A stretch of 64,000 nucleotides of DNA from Micromonospora sp. CB01531 (GCF_001905095.1 NZ_LWLS01000065.1:1-64000); one strand, 5' to 3'; counted from the stretch's first letter, positions 17,130-27,094 are shown. The notes: generated from the letters alone by a model not told the origin. Program-made: numbers and translations.

Positions 17130-17552
17130 CTAGAGGTCCAGGATGATGGTGCGGGGGCCTACGTTGACGCTCTCGACCAGCATGTGCGCGCGGAACCTGC
17201 CGGTCTCGACCTTGGCGCCCCGGGAGCGCAGCTCCTCCACGACCGCGGTCACCAGGGGTTCGGCCTGCTCGGCGGGGGCGGCCGCCGTCCAGGTCGGCCG
17301 GCGGCCCTTGCGGGCGTCCCCGTACAGGGTGAACTGGCTGACTACGAGGATGGGTGCACCGGTGTCCGCGGCGCTGCGCTCGTCGTCCAGGATGCGCAGC
17401 TCGTGGATCTTGCGGGCCATGGTGGCCGCCACCTGTCGGGTGTCGGTGTGGGTGACCCCGAGCAGCACCAGCAGACCGTCGGCGATCTCGCCGACCACCT
17501 CACCGTCGGCGGTCACGCCGGCCCGGCCGACCGTCTGCACCACCGCCCGCAT
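17130..17552 (-). CDS. dtd: D-aminoacyl-tRNA deacylase
   Basis: Dtd removes D-amino acids (mainly D-Tyr) from tRNA, as a quality-control step. The family motif SQFTLYGD is present (about residue 77), as is the C-terminal [11 protein letters not shown], where most homologues have NxGPVT. The 140-aa length is normal. Its ATG overlaps the stop of the upstream methyltransferase gene as TGATG, so the two are translated together. The start is fixed by that overlap; a much longer reading of the frame upstream is a shadow. Confidence 0.92.
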   Translation of the reverse strand: MRAVVQTVGRAGVTADGEVVGEIADGLLVLLGVTHTDTRQVAATMARKIHELRILDDERSAADTGAPILVVSQFTLYGDARKGRRPTWTAAAPAEQAEPLVTAVVEELRSRGAKVETGRFRAHMLVESVNVGPRTIILDL

Positions 17553-19021
17553 CAGGCCACCACCGGCTCGATGATGCCGCGCTCGACCAGGTGCGCCACG
17601 ATCGGGCCGGCCGCCTCGGCCAGCTCGTCGGGGGTGACGTCGTGCGCGGCGGCGAGCAGGGCGAGCTGGTCCCGCAGCGGCAGCTTGCCGTCCGCGCCGC
17701 CGACCAGGGCGAGCACCAGCGGATCGATCTCCTCGGACCAGCGCAGCCCGTGCGGCATGGCGAGGACCTGCCGCTCCACCGCCCAGCCCTCGTCGCCCAT
17801 GGTCGCCTCCTGCCGCAGCTGGAGCCCCTCGGCGGCCCGGTAGCGGGCGGCCAGCAGCCCGTCGGTGTCGCGGGTCCGCAGCCAGTCCTGGCGGTCGAAC
17901 CACTCGGCGATCCGGTCGCCCATCGGTGGCTCCACCCGCTGGCGCAGGTCCTCCACCCGGACGGCCGGCTGGTCGTGGCCCGCGCGGCGCAGCGAGATGA
18001 TGCCGAAGCCGATCGCCTCCACCTTGTGCGCGTCGAACCAGTCCAGCCAGGCCGCCATCCGGTGTGGGTCGGCGGCCTCCCCGACGTCGGTGAGCCACAG
18101 GTTGACGTACGCCATCGGGTCGGCCACCTCCCGCTGGATCACCCAGGCGTCCAGCCCGGTGCCGGCGAACCAGCCGGCCACCCGCTCGTCCCACTCCTCG
18201 CCGGTGACGTGCACCCAGTTGGCCAGGTACTGCATCGTCCCGCCCTCGGTGAGCAGGTGCGGGGCGGCGGCGGCCAGTTCGGCGCCGATCGCGTCGCCGA
18301 CCCGCCCGGAGTCCCGGTAGACGTGTGTGGTGGTGCCGGGCCCGACCACGAACGGCGGGTTGCTGACCACCAGGTCGAACCGGCGTCCGGCCACCGGGGC
18401 CACCAGGTCGCCCTGGAGCAGTTCCCAGTCCTGCCCGTTGAGGGCGGCAGTGGTGGCGGCGAAGCGCAGCGCCCGCGGCGCGACGTCGGTGGCGGTGACC
18501 TTCCGGGCGTGGGTGGACAGGTGCAGGGCCTGGACGCCGGAGCCGGTGCCCAGGTCCAGCGCGGTCTCCACCGGACGGCGGACGGTCGCGCCGATCAGCG
18601 TCTGGGTGGCCCCGCCGATGCCGAGCACGTGCTCGGCGTGCAGCGGCTTGCCGGGCCGGGCGCTGGCCGGCACGTCGGCGAGCACCCACCACTCGTCCCC
18701 GTACGGCTCCAGGTCGACGCCGGCGCGCAGGCCGTCGCCGTGCCGCTCGACGATCCCGCCGGCGACGGCCTCCTCGACGGCCAGCGGGGCGAGCGCGGCG
18801 GCCACCGCCGGCTCCGGCTCGGTCTGGTCGCAGATGAAGACCCGGATCAGGGTGGCGAGCGGGTCCCGGTCCTCGGTGGCGCGCAGCGCCGCCCGGAAGT
18901 CGTTGCGGGCCACCCCGCCGGTGGCCTGCGGGCCGAGCCGGTCGGCGATGCCGTTGGCGGTGAAACGCGCCCGGGTCAGCGCGGTGCGCAGCGCGTCGAC
19001 GCCCGCGGGGGAGAGCAGCAT
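17552..19021 (-). CDS. Methyltransferase with RsmC/PrmC-like catalytic core
   Basis: A helical N-terminal domain (about residues 1-140) precedes a SAM-binding core ([15 protein letters not shown], about 170) with the catalytic NPPF (VSNPPFVVG, about 235), typical of N-methyltransferases acting on rRNA or release factors. A long C-terminal extension (DUF7782-like) follows. The substrate is not known. The ATG at 19021 ([11 protein letters not shown]) is preferred over an upstream in-frame ATG at 19090. It is co-translated with dtd. Confidence 0.82.
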   Translation of the reverse strand: MLLSPAGVDALRTALTRARFTANGIADRLGPQATGGVARNDFRAALRATEDRDPLATLIRVFICDQTEPEPAVAAALAPLAVEEAVAGGIVERHGDGLRAGVDLEPYGDEWWVLADVPASARPGKPLHAEHVLGIGGATQTLIGATVRRPVETALDLGTGSGVQALHLSTHARKVTATDVAPRALRFAATTAALNGQDWELLQGDLVAPVAGRRFDLVVSNPPFVVGPGTTTHVYRDSGRVGDAIGAELAAAAPHLLTEGGTMQYLANWVHVTGEEWDERVAGWFAGTGLDAWVIQREVADPMAYVNLWLTDVGEAADPHRMAAWLDWFDAHKVEAIGFGIISLRRAGHDQPAVRVEDLRQRVEPPMGDRIAEWFDRQDWLRTRDTDGLLAARYRAAEGLQLRQEATMGDEGWAVERQVLAMPHGLRWSEEIDPLVLALVGGADGKLPLRDQLALLAAAHDVTPDELAEAAGPIVAHLVERGIIEPVVA

Positions 19022-19214
19022 GTCATGACGGTCCACGTCGCCATCCTGCCTCCCCGGCGGCGCCGATGGCCCGGCACCCACGAGATCCATATCGCGCGAC
19101 GAATTGATTGGAGATTATCTCTTTCATGGTTGTCGATGCCTGGCTACCATCTCCCCCAACATCTTCGATGGGTGCCCGGGTCACGAGCGCGGGCGCCCGG
19201 TAGGGAGCCAGACG

Positions 19215-20435
19215 ATGTCCGACGTGTCCGTTCCTCGGCGTCGCGCGCTGCGCGCGCTCGCCGTCACGGCCGCCGCCGCGGCCCTCGCCGCCGCAGCCTC
19301 CACCCCCGCCCTCGCCGCGCCGACCGGCGACGTTCGCTACGCCGGCGCCCCGGACGCCATCAGCGGCAGCTACCTGGTGGTGCTCAAGGGCGACGCGGTC
19401 GGTGCCGCCAACAGCCTCGCCGCCCGCTCCGCGGTCCCGGACCGCGCCGCCGCCCTGGCGAAGCGCTACGGGGGCAACGTCGGCACGGTCTGGAGCGCCG
19501 CGCTGACCGGCTACAGCGCGAAGATGAGCGCCGCGCAGGCCCGTCGCCTCGCCGCCGACCCGGCCGTGGCGTACGTCGAGCAGGACCGCGTGGTGACCAC
19601 CCAGGGCACCCAGACCGGCGCGACGTGGGGGCTGGACCGGATCGACCAGCGCAACCTGCCGCTGAACGGCACCTACACCTACCCGAACACGGCCACCAAC
19701 GTGCGGGCGTACATCATCGACACCGGCATCCGGATCACGCACAGCGACTTCGGCGGCCGGGCGAGTTGGGGCACCAACACGGTGGACACCAACAACACCG
19801 ACTGCAACGGCCACGGCACGCACGTCGCCGGCACGGTCGGCGGCAACACGTACGGCGTGGCCAAGGGCGTCCGACTGGTCGCGGTGAAGGTGCTCAACTG
19901 CGCCGGCAGCGGCAGCACCACCGGCGTGGTGAGCGGCGTCAACTGGGTGACCGCGAACGCGGTCAAGCCGGCCGTGGCCAACATGAGCCTCGGCGGCGGC
20001 GCCAGCACCAGCCTCGACAACGCGGTGGCCAACTCGATCGCCTCCGGCGTCACGTACGCCATCGCGGCCGGCAACTCCAGCGCCAACGCGTGCAGCTACT
20101 CGCCGGCCCGGGTCGCCTCCGCGATCACCGTCGGCGCCACGACCAGCACCGACGCCCGCGCCTCGTACTCCAACTACGGCTCCTGCCTGGACATCTTCGC
20201 GCCCGGCTCGTCGATCACCTCGGACTGGAGCACCAGCGACACGGCCACCAACACGATCAGCGGCACCTCGATGGCCACGCCGCACGTGGCCGGCGCGGCG
20301 GCGCTCGTGCTCAGCACCAACCCGTCGTACACCCCGGCGCAGGTGACCAGCTACCTGACCACCAACTCCACCGCCAGCAAGGTGACCAACCCCGGCACCG
20401 GCTCGCCGAACCGGCTGCTGTTCGTCGTCAACTGA
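19215..20435 (+). CDS. Secreted S8 subtilisin-like serine protease
   Basis: Signal peptide (about residues 1-35, ending STPALAAP), an I9 inhibitor prodomain (GSYLVVLKGD to VAYVEQDRVV, about 50-127), then the S8A catalytic domain. The triad is visible: Asp169 (IIDTGIRITH), His200 (GHGTHVAG) and Ser352 (GTSMATPHVAG). It has no extra C-terminal domain, unlike many aqualysin-like proteases. The ATG at 19215 follows agggagccag. It is a typical exported, self-processing protease. Confidence 0.93.
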   Translation: MSDVSVPRRRALRALAVTAAAAALAAAASTPALAAPTGDVRYAGAPDAISGSYLVVLKGDAVGAANSLAARSAVPDRAAALAKRYGGNVGTVWSAALTGYSAKMSAAQARRLAADPAVAYVEQDRVVTTQGTQTGATWGLDRIDQRNLPLNGTYTYPNTATNVRAYIIDTGIRITHSDFGGRASWGTNTVDTNNTDCNGHGTHVAGTVGGNTYGVAKGVRLVAVKVLNCAGSGSTTGVVSGVNWVTANAVKPAVANMSLGGGASTSLDNAVANSIASGVTYAIAAGNSSANACSYSPARVASAITVGATTSTDARASYSNYGSCLDIFAPGSSITSDWSTSDTATNTISGTSMATPHVAGAAALVLSTNPSYTPAQVTSYLTTNSTASKVTNPGTGSPNRLLFVVN

Positions 20436-20450
20436 CGACCCGCCCCGCCA

Positions 20451-20487
20451 GCGGCCCGGTGGACCTCACCCCTGTCCACCGGGCCGC
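20451..20487. terminator. 14-bp stem hairpin after the subtilisin gene
   Basis: Arms GCGGCCCGGTGGAC (20451-20464) and its complement (20474-20487) enclose a 9-base loop, 16 bases after the stop. Confidence 0.75.
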
Positions 20488-20533
20488 GTCGCGTGGCGCG
20501 GGGAGTCGGCTCGGCGAGCGGCGGCCCGACCGG

Positions 20534-20539
20534 CAGGAT
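20534..20539 (+). promoter_or_regulatory. -10 box CAGGAT, possible leaderless start
   Basis: CAGGAT is 6 bases before the ATG at 20546. The spacer is GGAGGC, so a ribosome binding site reading is equally possible. Confidence 0.35.
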
Positions 20540-20545
20540 GGAGGC

Positions 20546-21121
20546 ATGACGCTCTCCCTGCCCATCGACCCGCAGGCCAACGAACTGCTGGCCCGCAGCC
20601 CGCTCGCGCTGCTCCTCGGCATGGTGCTCGACCAGCAGGTGCCGATGGAGAAGGCGTTCTCCTCCCCGTACGTCCTCGCGCAGCGGCTGGGCCACGAGCC
20701 GGACGCCCGGGAGCTGGCCGGGTACGCCCCGGAGGCCCTGGTCGCCCTCTTCGCCCAGCCGCCGGCCCTGCACCGGTTCCCCAAGGCCATGGCGGCCCGG
20801 GTCCATGAGGTGTGCCAGGTCCTGGTCGAGCGGTACGACGGCGACCCGGCCCGGCTCTGGTCCGACGTGACCGACGGCCGGGATCTGCTGCGCCGGGTCG
20901 GCGAGTTGCCCGGCTTCGGCAAGCAGAAGGCGCAGATCTTCGTGGCCCTGCTCGGTAAGCGGTTCGGCATCACCCCGGACGGCTGGCGGGAGGCCGCCGG
21001 CGGGTACGGCGACGCGGAGGCGTACCGGTCGGTGGCCGACGTGACCGATCCCGAGTCGCTGCGCCGGGTCCGGGAGTACAAGCAGCGGATGAAGGCTGAG
21101 GCGAAGGCGGCGAAGAGCTGA
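20546..21121 (+). CDS. HhH-GPD-type base excision repair protein
   Basis: This 191-aa protein has a helix-hairpin-helix of the DNA glycosylase type (RRVGELPGFGKQKAQIFVALL, about residues 115-135). It starts with a conserved LLARSPLALLLGMVLDQQ segment. The catalytic Asp of HhH-GPD glycosylases is not obvious, so the activity is uncertain; the family is common in actinobacteria. A Lys-rich tail ends the protein. Confidence 0.8.
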   Translation: MTLSLPIDPQANELLARSPLALLLGMVLDQQVPMEKAFSSPYVLAQRLGHEPDARELAGYAPEALVALFAQPPALHRFPKAMAARVHEVCQVLVERYDGDPARLWSDVTDGRDLLRRVGELPGFGKQKAQIFVALLGKRFGITPDGWREAAGGYGDAEAYRSVADVTDPESLRRVREYKQRMKAEAKAAKS

Positions 21122-21212
21122 CGCGGGGCCGGCCGCCGGAGCAGCCCGCGCCGCCGATCTGACGGCCGCGTCAGGCAGCGTCGGGGCCGTGGTCAGCCGG
21201 GTCGGACGGCGG

Positions 21213-21524
21213 TCAGGCGGCGGTCGGGTGGGAGAGCGCGGCGAGCGCCCGCCGGACGTCGGCCAGGGAGACCGTCGCCGAGTCGTCCAGGTCGGCCAGG
21301 CCGGCCTCGATCCACTGCCGCATCAGCGTGGTCACGCCGATGCCGCGCGCCTCGGCGGCCGTGCGGACCCGTTCGTACGTCTCCAGCGGAAGGCGTACCG
21401 AGCGGCTGACCATCGGCACGTCGGAGTCGGGGGTGGGCAGCTCCGCCGGCTGTGTCTCGTCGATCAGGTCGGCGAGGGCGTCGCCGCCGTCGTGGAACCG
21501 CTTGGTCGCCTCGTTACGGTGCAT
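21213..21524 (-). CDS. Putative antitoxin, ribbon-helix-helix-like
   Basis: Residues 40-75 (SRSVRLPLETYERVRTAAEA, then RGIGVTTLMRQWIEAGL) match the ribbon-helix-helix pattern of BrnA/CopG-like antitoxins. The gene overlaps the end of the upstream toxin-like gene by 11 bases. It would bind the toxin and autoregulate the operon, by analogy. The 103-aa length is slightly long for the group. Confidence 0.65.
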   Translation of the reverse strand: MHRNEATKRFHDGGDALADLIDETQPAELPTPDSDVPMVSRSVRLPLETYERVRTAAEARGIGVTTLMRQWIEAGLADLDDSATVSLADVRRALAALSHPTAA

Positions 21525-21825
21525 CGTGACCGCCTCCTCGTCGGCGTGATCTCCGTACCGCGTCGTCGTAGCGCTTGGCCTCGACGTCGCTCAGTTCGCG
21601 GGCGGAGAGGATGTCCCAGTCGTTGTCGGTGCCGTCCGCCTCGGCCAGCAGTACGGCGAGGCGTCGCCCCCGGTGGTCGGTCGCGTAGACCACCATCACG
21701 TCGTCCCCGAGGTGCCGGATGACCCGTCGCGTGCTGTGCAGGGCCTCCCAGACTTCCCCGGGCGTGACGTCGTAGACCCGCAGGTTGGCCAGCGCCTCGT
21801 CGGTGAAGCTGAACCGGTTGGCCAT
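21514..21825 (-). CDS. Putative BrnT/RelE-like toxin
   Basis: A 103-aa protein starting MANRFSFTDEALANLRVYDV. A central beta pattern (VMVVYATDHRGRRLAVLLAE) and the late WDILSARELSDVEAKRYDDA recall BrnT-type mRNA interferases. The toxin-then-antitoxin order also matches brnT-brnA. The assignment rests on pattern and gene order only. A longer frame upstream was rejected because it runs into the divergent DUF3099 promoter. Confidence 0.6.
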   Translation of the reverse strand: MANRFSFTDEALANLRVYDVTPGEVWEALHSTRRVIRHLGDDVMVVYATDHRGRRLAVLLAEADGTDNDWDILSARELSDVEAKRYDDAVRRSRRRGGGHDAP

Positions 21826-21930
21826 GGCCCGAGCGTACCACGGGCGTAACACGCGCCCGGCTCGAGGCGATTTTCGCCGATCATCCGTCCCGAGTGACAG
21901 GATGAGGGGTAACCCCTTGAGGAGGTCGTG

Positions 21931-22281
21931 GTGAAGCGTCAGGCGTACGAGCCGATCCTGATCACCGACGCCGCGCGCAGCCAGGACGACCAGCTCAACA
22001 GCCGGCAGAAGCGCTATGTGCTGATGATGGGCATCCGGGTCGCGTGCCTGGTGGTCGGTGCGATCCTGGTCGGCGCGAAGGCACCCCTGCTCTGGCTCTG
22101 GCTGCCGCTGTGCGGCCTCGGGATGGTGCTCATTCCGTGGCTGGCGGTGCTGCTCGCCAACGACCGCCCGCCGAAGGAGCAGCACCGGCTCGCCAACAAG
22201 CTGCACGCCCGGCACGAGCCACCGCCGATGGCGCTCCCGGCCGAGGAAGGCCCGCACAAGGTCATCGACGCCGAGCCCTGA
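21931..22281 (+). CDS. DUF3099 membrane protein
   Basis: The product (116 aa from GTG 21931) begins with the conserved EPILITDAARSQDDQL and has two transmembrane helices (about residues 34-52 and 57-76). The function is unknown; homologues sit beside sigB in mycobacteria. Ribosome binding site gaggagg (21919-21925) favours GTG 21931 over the adjacent GTG 21928. Confidence 0.85.
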   Translation: MKRQAYEPILITDAARSQDDQLNSRQKRYVLMMGIRVACLVVGAILVGAKAPLLWLWLPLCGLGMVLIPWLAVLLANDRPPKEQHRLANKLHARHEPPPMALPAEEGPHKVIDAEP

Positions 22282-22309
22282 CCGGTCCGGGCGCCCACAC
22301 CCGGACCGG
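22282..22309. terminator. 10-bp hairpin between convergent genes
   Basis: CCGGTCCGGG (22282-22291) pairs with CCCGGACCGG (22300-22309). It lies between the DUF3099 and psuK stops. Confidence 0.6.
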
Positions 22310-22316
22310 CCCGCCG

Positions 22317-23216
22317 TCAGGGGGTGGGGCGGGCGCCGACCGAGGAGACGGCGAGTGCGCCGAGGTCGCCGGCCCGGGACAGGGCCGCCCGCGGGTCCGC
22401 ACCGCCCAGCCAGGTGAGGAGCAGCCCGGAGGCGAACGCGTCCCCGGCCCCGGTGACGTCCACCACGGGCACGCCGCGCGCGGGGGCCGCCTCGACCCGC
22501 CCGGTCCGGTCCACCCAGACCGCCCCGGCCGCGCCCCGCTTGACCACCACCCGGTGGGCCACCGCGGTCAGCGCCCGCGCCTGCGCCGCCGGGTCCAGCC
22601 CGCCGGCCAGCACGGTCGCCTCGTCCCGGTTGACCAGCAGCAGGTCGACGTCGCGTACCCAGGCCAGGAAGGCCGCCGCACCGACGCGCCGCAGCGGCGC
22701 CGCGGAGGCCGCGTCGACGCTGGTGGTCAGCCCGCGCTCGCGGGCGACGGCCAGCGCCCGCAGTCCCGCGCCGCGCGACCCGGCGTCGAGCAGGGTGTAC
22801 GCGGACAGGTGCAGGTGCCCGGCGTCGGGCGCCGCCGCCAGGGCCCGGTCGACGTGCCCGGCGGTCAGCCGCAGGTTCGCCCCGCGCTGGCTGACCATGG
22901 TGCGGTCCCCGTCGTGGGCGAGCACGATCACGGTGCCGGTCGGGTAACCCTCGTGGCGCTCGACCGCGCAGGTCACCCCGACCCGCTCCAATTCGGCGAC
23001 CCGGTCGCGGCCCGCCTCGTCGTCGCCGGTCGCGGCCACCAGCATGACGTCGGCACCCTGACCGGCCAGCCAGGCGGCGGTGTTGGCCGCCTGCCCGCCG
23101 CCGCTGAACCGGATCGCCGCCGCGGTGTCCGAGCCGGTCGCCAGCGGTCCGGAGAGCACCGCGACCACGTCGGTGATCACGTCGCCGACGACGACGATGC
23201 CGGGTGCCCGGCTCAT
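22317..23216 (-). CDS. psuK: Pseudouridine kinase-like PfkB sugar kinase
   Basis: The PfkB fold is clear: an N-terminal GDVITDVVA, the GGGQAANTA substrate loop (about residues 38-46) and the C-terminal DVTGAGDAFASGLL with the catalytic Asp (about 252). PfkB kinases accept many sugars; the neighbour psuG (13 bases upstream in the same operon) argues for pseudouridine as substrate, giving pseudouridine 5'-phosphate for cleavage. The assignment rests on context. Confidence 0.78.
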   Translation of the reverse strand: MSRAPGIVVVGDVITDVVAVLSGPLATGSDTAAAIRFSGGGQAANTAAWLAGQGADVMLVAATGDDEAGRDRVAELERVGVTCAVERHEGYPTGTVIVLAHDGDRTMVSQRGANLRLTAGHVDRALAAAPDAGHLHLSAYTLLDAGSRGAGLRALAVARERGLTTSVDAASAAPLRRVGAAAFLAWVRDVDLLLVNRDEATVLAGGLDPAAQARALTAVAHRVVVKRGAAGAVWVDRTGRVEAAPARGVPVVDVTGAGDAFASGLLLTWLGGADPRAALSRAGDLGALAVSSVGARPTP

Positions 23217-23229
23217 GCCGCCACCTCGC

Positions 23230-24165
23230 TCATGCCGGGGAATCGGTACGCCGGGCCGCCGCGGCGACCGCGATCCGTGCCGCCAGGTCGGCGTTGCGCA
23301 GGATGATCCGCACGTTCACCGCCAGGCTGGCGCCCTCGGTGGCCGAGTGGAAATGGGCGAGCAGGAACGGCGTCACGGCCTTGCCGGTCACACCCTCGCG
23401 GGCCAGCATGGCCAACCCCTCGGCGAGGGTACGGTCGTGCAGCGCCGGGTCGAGCTGCTGGTCGACCGGGAGCGGGTTCGCCACGATCAGCCCGCCCTGG
23501 TGCACGCCCTGCCGTTCCCGGGCGACGAGCACGTCGGCCACCTGCTCCGGCGACTCCACCGACCAGTCCAGGTCGAAGCCGGCGTCGGTGAGGTAGAAGC
23601 CGGGGAAGCGGCGGGTCCGGTAGCCGACCACGCTCACGCCCAGGGTCTCCAGCCGTTCCAGCGTGGCACCCACGTCGAGGATCGACTTCACGCCGGCGCA
23701 GACCACCGCGATCGGCGTCCGGGCCAGGGTGACCAGGTCGGCGGACTCGTCGAAGGTCTGGGCCGCCTCCCGGTGCACCCCGCCGAGGCCACCGGTGGCG
23801 AAGACCCCGATCCCGGCCGCCGCGGCCACCGCGCTGGTGGCGGCCACCGTGGTGGCGCCGTCCGCACCGGTCGCGGCGGCCACCGCGAGATCGCGTACGG
23901 ACAGTTTGCTCACCCCGTCGACCGTGGCGAGCCGGGTCAGCTGCGCGTCATCCAGGCCGACGATCAGCTCGCCGGCAACCATGCCGATGGTGGCCGGGAC
24001 ACCGCCCGCGTCCCGGACGGCCTGCTCGATCTGCCGCGCCACCAGCAGGTTGTCCGGCCGGGGCAGGCCGTGCGAGACGATGGTGCTCTCCAGGGCGACG
24101 ATCGGGCGTCCGGCGCGCAGGGCGTCGGCCACCTCGGTCCCGAAATGGATGTGAAAGTTGGTCAC
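23230..24165 (-). CDS. psuG: Pseudouridine-5'-phosphate glycosidase
   Basis: PsuG cleaves pseudouridine 5'-phosphate to uracil and ribose 5-phosphate. The family hallmarks are here: [13 protein letters not shown] (catalytic Glu, about residue 25), GGLGGVHR (about 130), [10 protein letters not shown] and the C-terminal [14 protein letters not shown]. The 311-aa length is normal. GTG 24165 (TNFHIHFG) is chosen since upstream sequence shows no coding pattern and the divergent DUF3039 gene begins 88 bases away. Confidence 0.93.
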   Translation of the reverse strand: MTNFHIHFGTEVADALRAGRPIVALESTIVSHGLPRPDNLLVARQIEQAVRDAGGVPATIGMVAGELIVGLDDAQLTRLATVDGVSKLSVRDLAVAAATGADGATTVAATSAVAAAAGIGVFATGGLGGVHREAAQTFDESADLVTLARTPIAVVCAGVKSILDVGATLERLETLGVSVVGYRTRRFPGFYLTDAGFDLDWSVESPEQVADVLVARERQGVHQGGLIVANPLPVDQQLDPALHDRTLAEGLAMLAREGVTGKAVTPFLLAHFHSATEGASLAVNVRIILRNADLAARIAVAAAARRTDSPA

Positions 24166-24252
24166 TTCCGTTACGGTACGGGCCGCTCTCCGGTGACCTG
24201 CGGTGGACCGGCCCCGGAGAAGCTGCCAAACTGGAAATTTGGAGGTGTAGCA

Positions 24253-24471
24253 GTGAGCACACAGGTTCTCGAGCGTCCCGAGGTGAAGGACGCCGACACC
24301 GGCCCGGAGATGTTCCACTACGTCCGCAAGGACAAGATCGCCGAGAGCGCGGTCATGGGCACGTTCGTCGTCGCGCTGTGCGGGGAGACCTTCCCGGTAA
24401 CCAAGGCGGCCAAGCCGGGTTCGCCGGTCTGCCCGAAGTGCAAGGAGATCTACGACTCCTGGGCCGAGTGA
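24253..24471 (+). CDS. DUF3039 small zinc-ribbon-like protein
   Basis: The 72-aa protein has the conserved [16 protein letters not shown] and a pair of Cys motifs (ALCGETF and CPKCKEIYD) that may bind zinc. The function is unknown. Ribosome binding site ggaggtg (24241-24247) precedes GTG 24253. It is one of the proteins I remember between sigA and sigB in mycobacteria. Confidence 0.85.
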   Translation: MSTQVLERPEVKDADTGPEMFHYVRKDKIAESAVMGTFVVALCGETFPVTKAAKPGSPVCPKCKEIYDSWAE

Positions 24472-24499
24472 CCGCGGGCGGCTCCGCCGCCCGCCCACG

Positions 24500-24505
24500 T
24501 AACCT
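24500..24505 (+). promoter_or_regulatory. -10 box TAACCT, leaderless start
   Basis: TAACCT is 6 bases before the GTG at 24512. It overlaps the arm of a small GC hairpin (24474-24494) after the DUF3039 gene. Confidence 0.5.
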
Positions 24506-24511
24506 TCGCCG

Positions 24512-25162
24512 GTGACCACCTCCACCGCCCTGCTCGTCGCCGACCTCACCGGGGTTGCGGTGTTCGCCGCCTCCGGGGCCTCGGCGGCCGTGGCCAAACG
24601 GCTCGACCTCTTCGGGGTGGCCTTCGTCGGCGTCGTCGCCGCCCTCGGCGGCGGGATCTTCCGGGACCTGGTCATCAACGAGGTCCCGCCCCTGGCCTTC
24701 GCCGACTGGCGGTACGCGGTCACCGCGACGGCCACCGCCGCCGCCGTCTTCTGGCTGCACCCGCAGCTCGCCCGGCTGCGCACCACCGTGCTGGTGCTCG
24801 ACGCGGCCGGTCTCGGGCTGTTCACCGTCACCGGCACGCTCAAGGCCCTCGACGCGCACGTGCCGGCGGTCGGCGCCTGCATGATCGGCATGCTCACCGC
24901 GATCGGCGGCGGTCTGGGGCGCGACCTACTCACCGGCGAGATCCCGGTGGTGCTGCGCCGGGAGATTTACGCCCTCACCGCGCTGGCCGGGTCGATCGTG
25001 GTGGCGCTGCTGTCGGCGTACGGACAGGCGCACACGGCCGGGCTGATCGTCGCGGCCGCCTTCGTCTTCGTGCTGCGGCTGGTCTCGCTGCGGCGGCGCT
25101 GGTCCGCCCCGGTCGCCACGCTGCGCCCGCCCCGCACCGGCACCCGCGGCCCGCAGGGCTGA
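24512..25162 (+). CDS. TRIC-type cation channel family membrane protein
   Basis: Two repeats of the UPF0126/TRIC fold are visible. Each has a glycine-rich helix: [13 protein letters not shown] (about residues 42-54) and [18 protein letters not shown] (about 128-145). There are about seven transmembrane helices in 216 aa. Homologues form trimeric potassium-permeable channels; the ion here is inferred from the family. Confidence 0.88.
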   Translation: MTTSTALLVADLTGVAVFAASGASAAVAKRLDLFGVAFVGVVAALGGGIFRDLVINEVPPLAFADWRYAVTATATAAAVFWLHPQLARLRTTVLVLDAAGLGLFTVTGTLKALDAHVPAVGACMIGMLTAIGGGLGRDLLTGEIPVVLRREIYALTALAGSIVVALLSAYGQAHTAGLIVAAAFVFVLRLVSLRRRWSAPVATLRPPRTGTRGPQG

Positions 25163-25341
25163 GCCGCCACCGCGCGGGGTGGCGGATGTGACCAGCGTGG
25201 CGTCGAGTGGGGAGAAAGGGCCCCGCTGGTTATGCTGAGTCGGCCTTCGCGGCACGTTCTGCGCGGAGGCGTTTTCATGGGCGACGGAACCCGTGGCCCT
25301 CGGCCGGGGCCCGCCGTCGTGCGGTCGGAGAGGAGCTACGC

Positions 25342-27066
25342 GTGGCACCGCGGTTGCCGGCGCTCGAGACGTTCCCGCCCCTGCGTGCCTGGCAACGCAA
25401 GGCGATGGTGGAGTACCTGCGTCGGCGCACCGAGGACTTCACCGCGGTCGCCACGCCCGGCGCCGGCAAGACCACCTTCGCCCTGCGGATCGCCGCCGAA
25501 CTGCTGAACGACGGCACCGTCGAGGCCGTCACCGTGGTCGCCCCGACCGAGCACCTGAAGACCCAGTGGGCGCAGTCCGCCGCCCGGGTCGGCGTCCAGC
25601 TCGACGCCGCATTCCGCAACGCCGACCTGCACTCCGCCGCCGACTTCCACGGCGCCGTCGTCACGTACGCCCAGGTCGGCATGGCACCGCAGGTGCACCG
25701 GCGGCGCACCATGACCCGGCGCACGCTGATCATCCTGGACGAGATCCACCACGCCGGCGACTCGCGGACCTGGGGCGACGGCGTCAAGGCGGCCTTCGAG
25801 CCCGCCGTACGCCGGCTGATGCTCACCGGCACGCCGTTCCGCTCCGACGACAACCCGATCCCGTTCGTCGCCTACGAGCGGGGTGGGGACGGGCTGCTGC
25901 GGTCCCGCGCCGACTCCGTCTACGGCTACTCCGACGCGCTACGCGACGGCGTGGTCCGGCCGGTGCTGTTCCTGGCGTACTCGGGGGAGACCCGCTGGCG
26001 CACCAACGCCGGGGAGGAGTTGGCCGCCCGGCTGGGCGAGCCGATGACCCAGGACCTCGTCGCGCAGGCCTGGCGTACCGCGCTGGACCCGGCCGGCGAC
26101 TGGATGCCGCAGGTGCTGCGGGCCGCCGATGCCCGGCTGACCGTGCTGCGCAACGCCGGCATGCCCGACGCGGGCGGGCTGGTGATCGCCAGCGACCAGC
26201 AGGCCGCCCGCTCGTACGCGAAGCTGATCGAGCAGGTGACCGGCGAGAGGGCCGCCGTGGTGCTCTCCGACGACCAGGGAGCGTCCGCGCGGATCGCGAC
26301 GTTCGCGGCGTCCGAACAGCGCTGGCTGGTCGCGGTCCGGATGGTCTCCGAGGGCGTCGACATCCCCCGCCTGGCCGTGGGCGTGTATGCGACCAGTGCC
26401 AGCACCCCGCTCTACTTCGCGCAGGCCATCGGCCGGTTCGTCCGGGCCCGGCGGCCCGGCGAGACCGCCTCGGTCTTCCTGCCCAGCGTGCCGCACCTGC
26501 TCGGGCTGGCCAGCGAGATGGAGGCCGAGCGGGACCACGTGCTCGGCAAGGCGAAGGACCCCGACGGCTTCGACGACGACCTGCTGGAGCGCGCCCAGCG
26601 GGACGACCAGGCCAGCGGCGAGCTGGAGAAGCGGTACGCGGCGCTCTCCGCGACCGCCGAGCTGGACCAGGTGATCTTCGACGGCGCGTCGTTCGGCACC
26701 GCCGCCCAGGCCGGCACCCCGGAGGAGGAGGAATATCTCGGCCTCCCCGGGCTGCTCACCGCGGACCAGGTCGCGATGCTGCTGAGCAAGCGGCAGGCCG
26801 AGCAGTTGGCCGCGCAGCGGCGCAGGGCCGCCGAGCGGACCGCTGAGCCGGCCGCCGAGGCGCCCGCGCCGCCGATGAGCGCCGCCCACCGCCGGGTCGC
26901 GCTGCGGCGGCAGTTGAACGCGCTGGTGGCCGCCCAGCACCACCGCACCGGGCAGCCGCACGGCAAGATCCACGCCGAGCTGCGCCGGATCTGCGGCGGC
27001 CCGCCGAGCGCCCAGGCCACCATCGAGCAGCTCGAAGAGCGCATCGCCACCGTCCAAACCCTCTAA
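25342..27066 (+). CDS. DEAD/DEAH-box helicase (superfamily 2)
   Basis: Motif I TPGAGKTTF (about residue 36), motif II LDEIHH (about 132), motif III LTGTPF and motif VI QAIGRFVRARR (about 365) are all present. The C-terminal 170 residues are helical and rich in Ala, Glu and Arg. GTG 25342 (VAPRLPALETF) is preferred because of ribosome binding site gagaggagc and the conserved RAWQRKAM just after; the frame also runs upstream from 25207 without a coding pattern. A role in DNA or RNA metabolism is likely; the exact one is unknown. Confidence 0.88.
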   Translation: MAPRLPALETFPPLRAWQRKAMVEYLRRRTEDFTAVATPGAGKTTFALRIAAELLNDGTVEAVTVVAPTEHLKTQWAQSAARVGVQLDAAFRNADLHSAADFHGAVVTYAQVGMAPQVHRRRTMTRRTLIILDEIHHAGDSRTWGDGVKAAFEPAVRRLMLTGTPFRSDDNPIPFVAYERGGDGLLRSRADSVYGYSDALRDGVVRPVLFLAYSGETRWRTNAGEELAARLGEPMTQDLVAQAWRTALDPAGDWMPQVLRAADARLTVLRNAGMPDAGGLVIASDQQAARSYAKLIEQVTGERAAVVLSDDQGASARIATFAASEQRWLVAVRMVSEGVDIPRLAVGVYATSASTPLYFAQAIGRFVRARRPGETASVFLPSVPHLLGLASEMEAERDHVLGKAKDPDGFDDDLLERAQRDDQASGELEKRYAALSATAELDQVIFDGASFGTAAQAGTPEEEEYLGLPGLLTADQVAMLLSKRQAEQLAAQRRRAAERTAEPAAEAPAPPMSAAHRRVALRRQLNALVAAQHHRTGQPHGKIHAELRRICGGPPSAQATIEQLEERIATVQTL

Positions 27067-27094
27067 CCATCCACCCCACCCCCCGTCCAGCGGC

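Noticed and set aside
17591..21121. 1176-aa plus-strand frame
   Set aside because: It is a shadow of the methyltransferase and subtilisin genes, and becomes real only from 20546 (the HhH-GPD protein).
21905..21917. AGGGGTAACCCCT as an IdeR box
   Set aside because: It is a short palindrome that lacks the TTAGGTTAGSCTAACCTAA pattern of IdeR sites.
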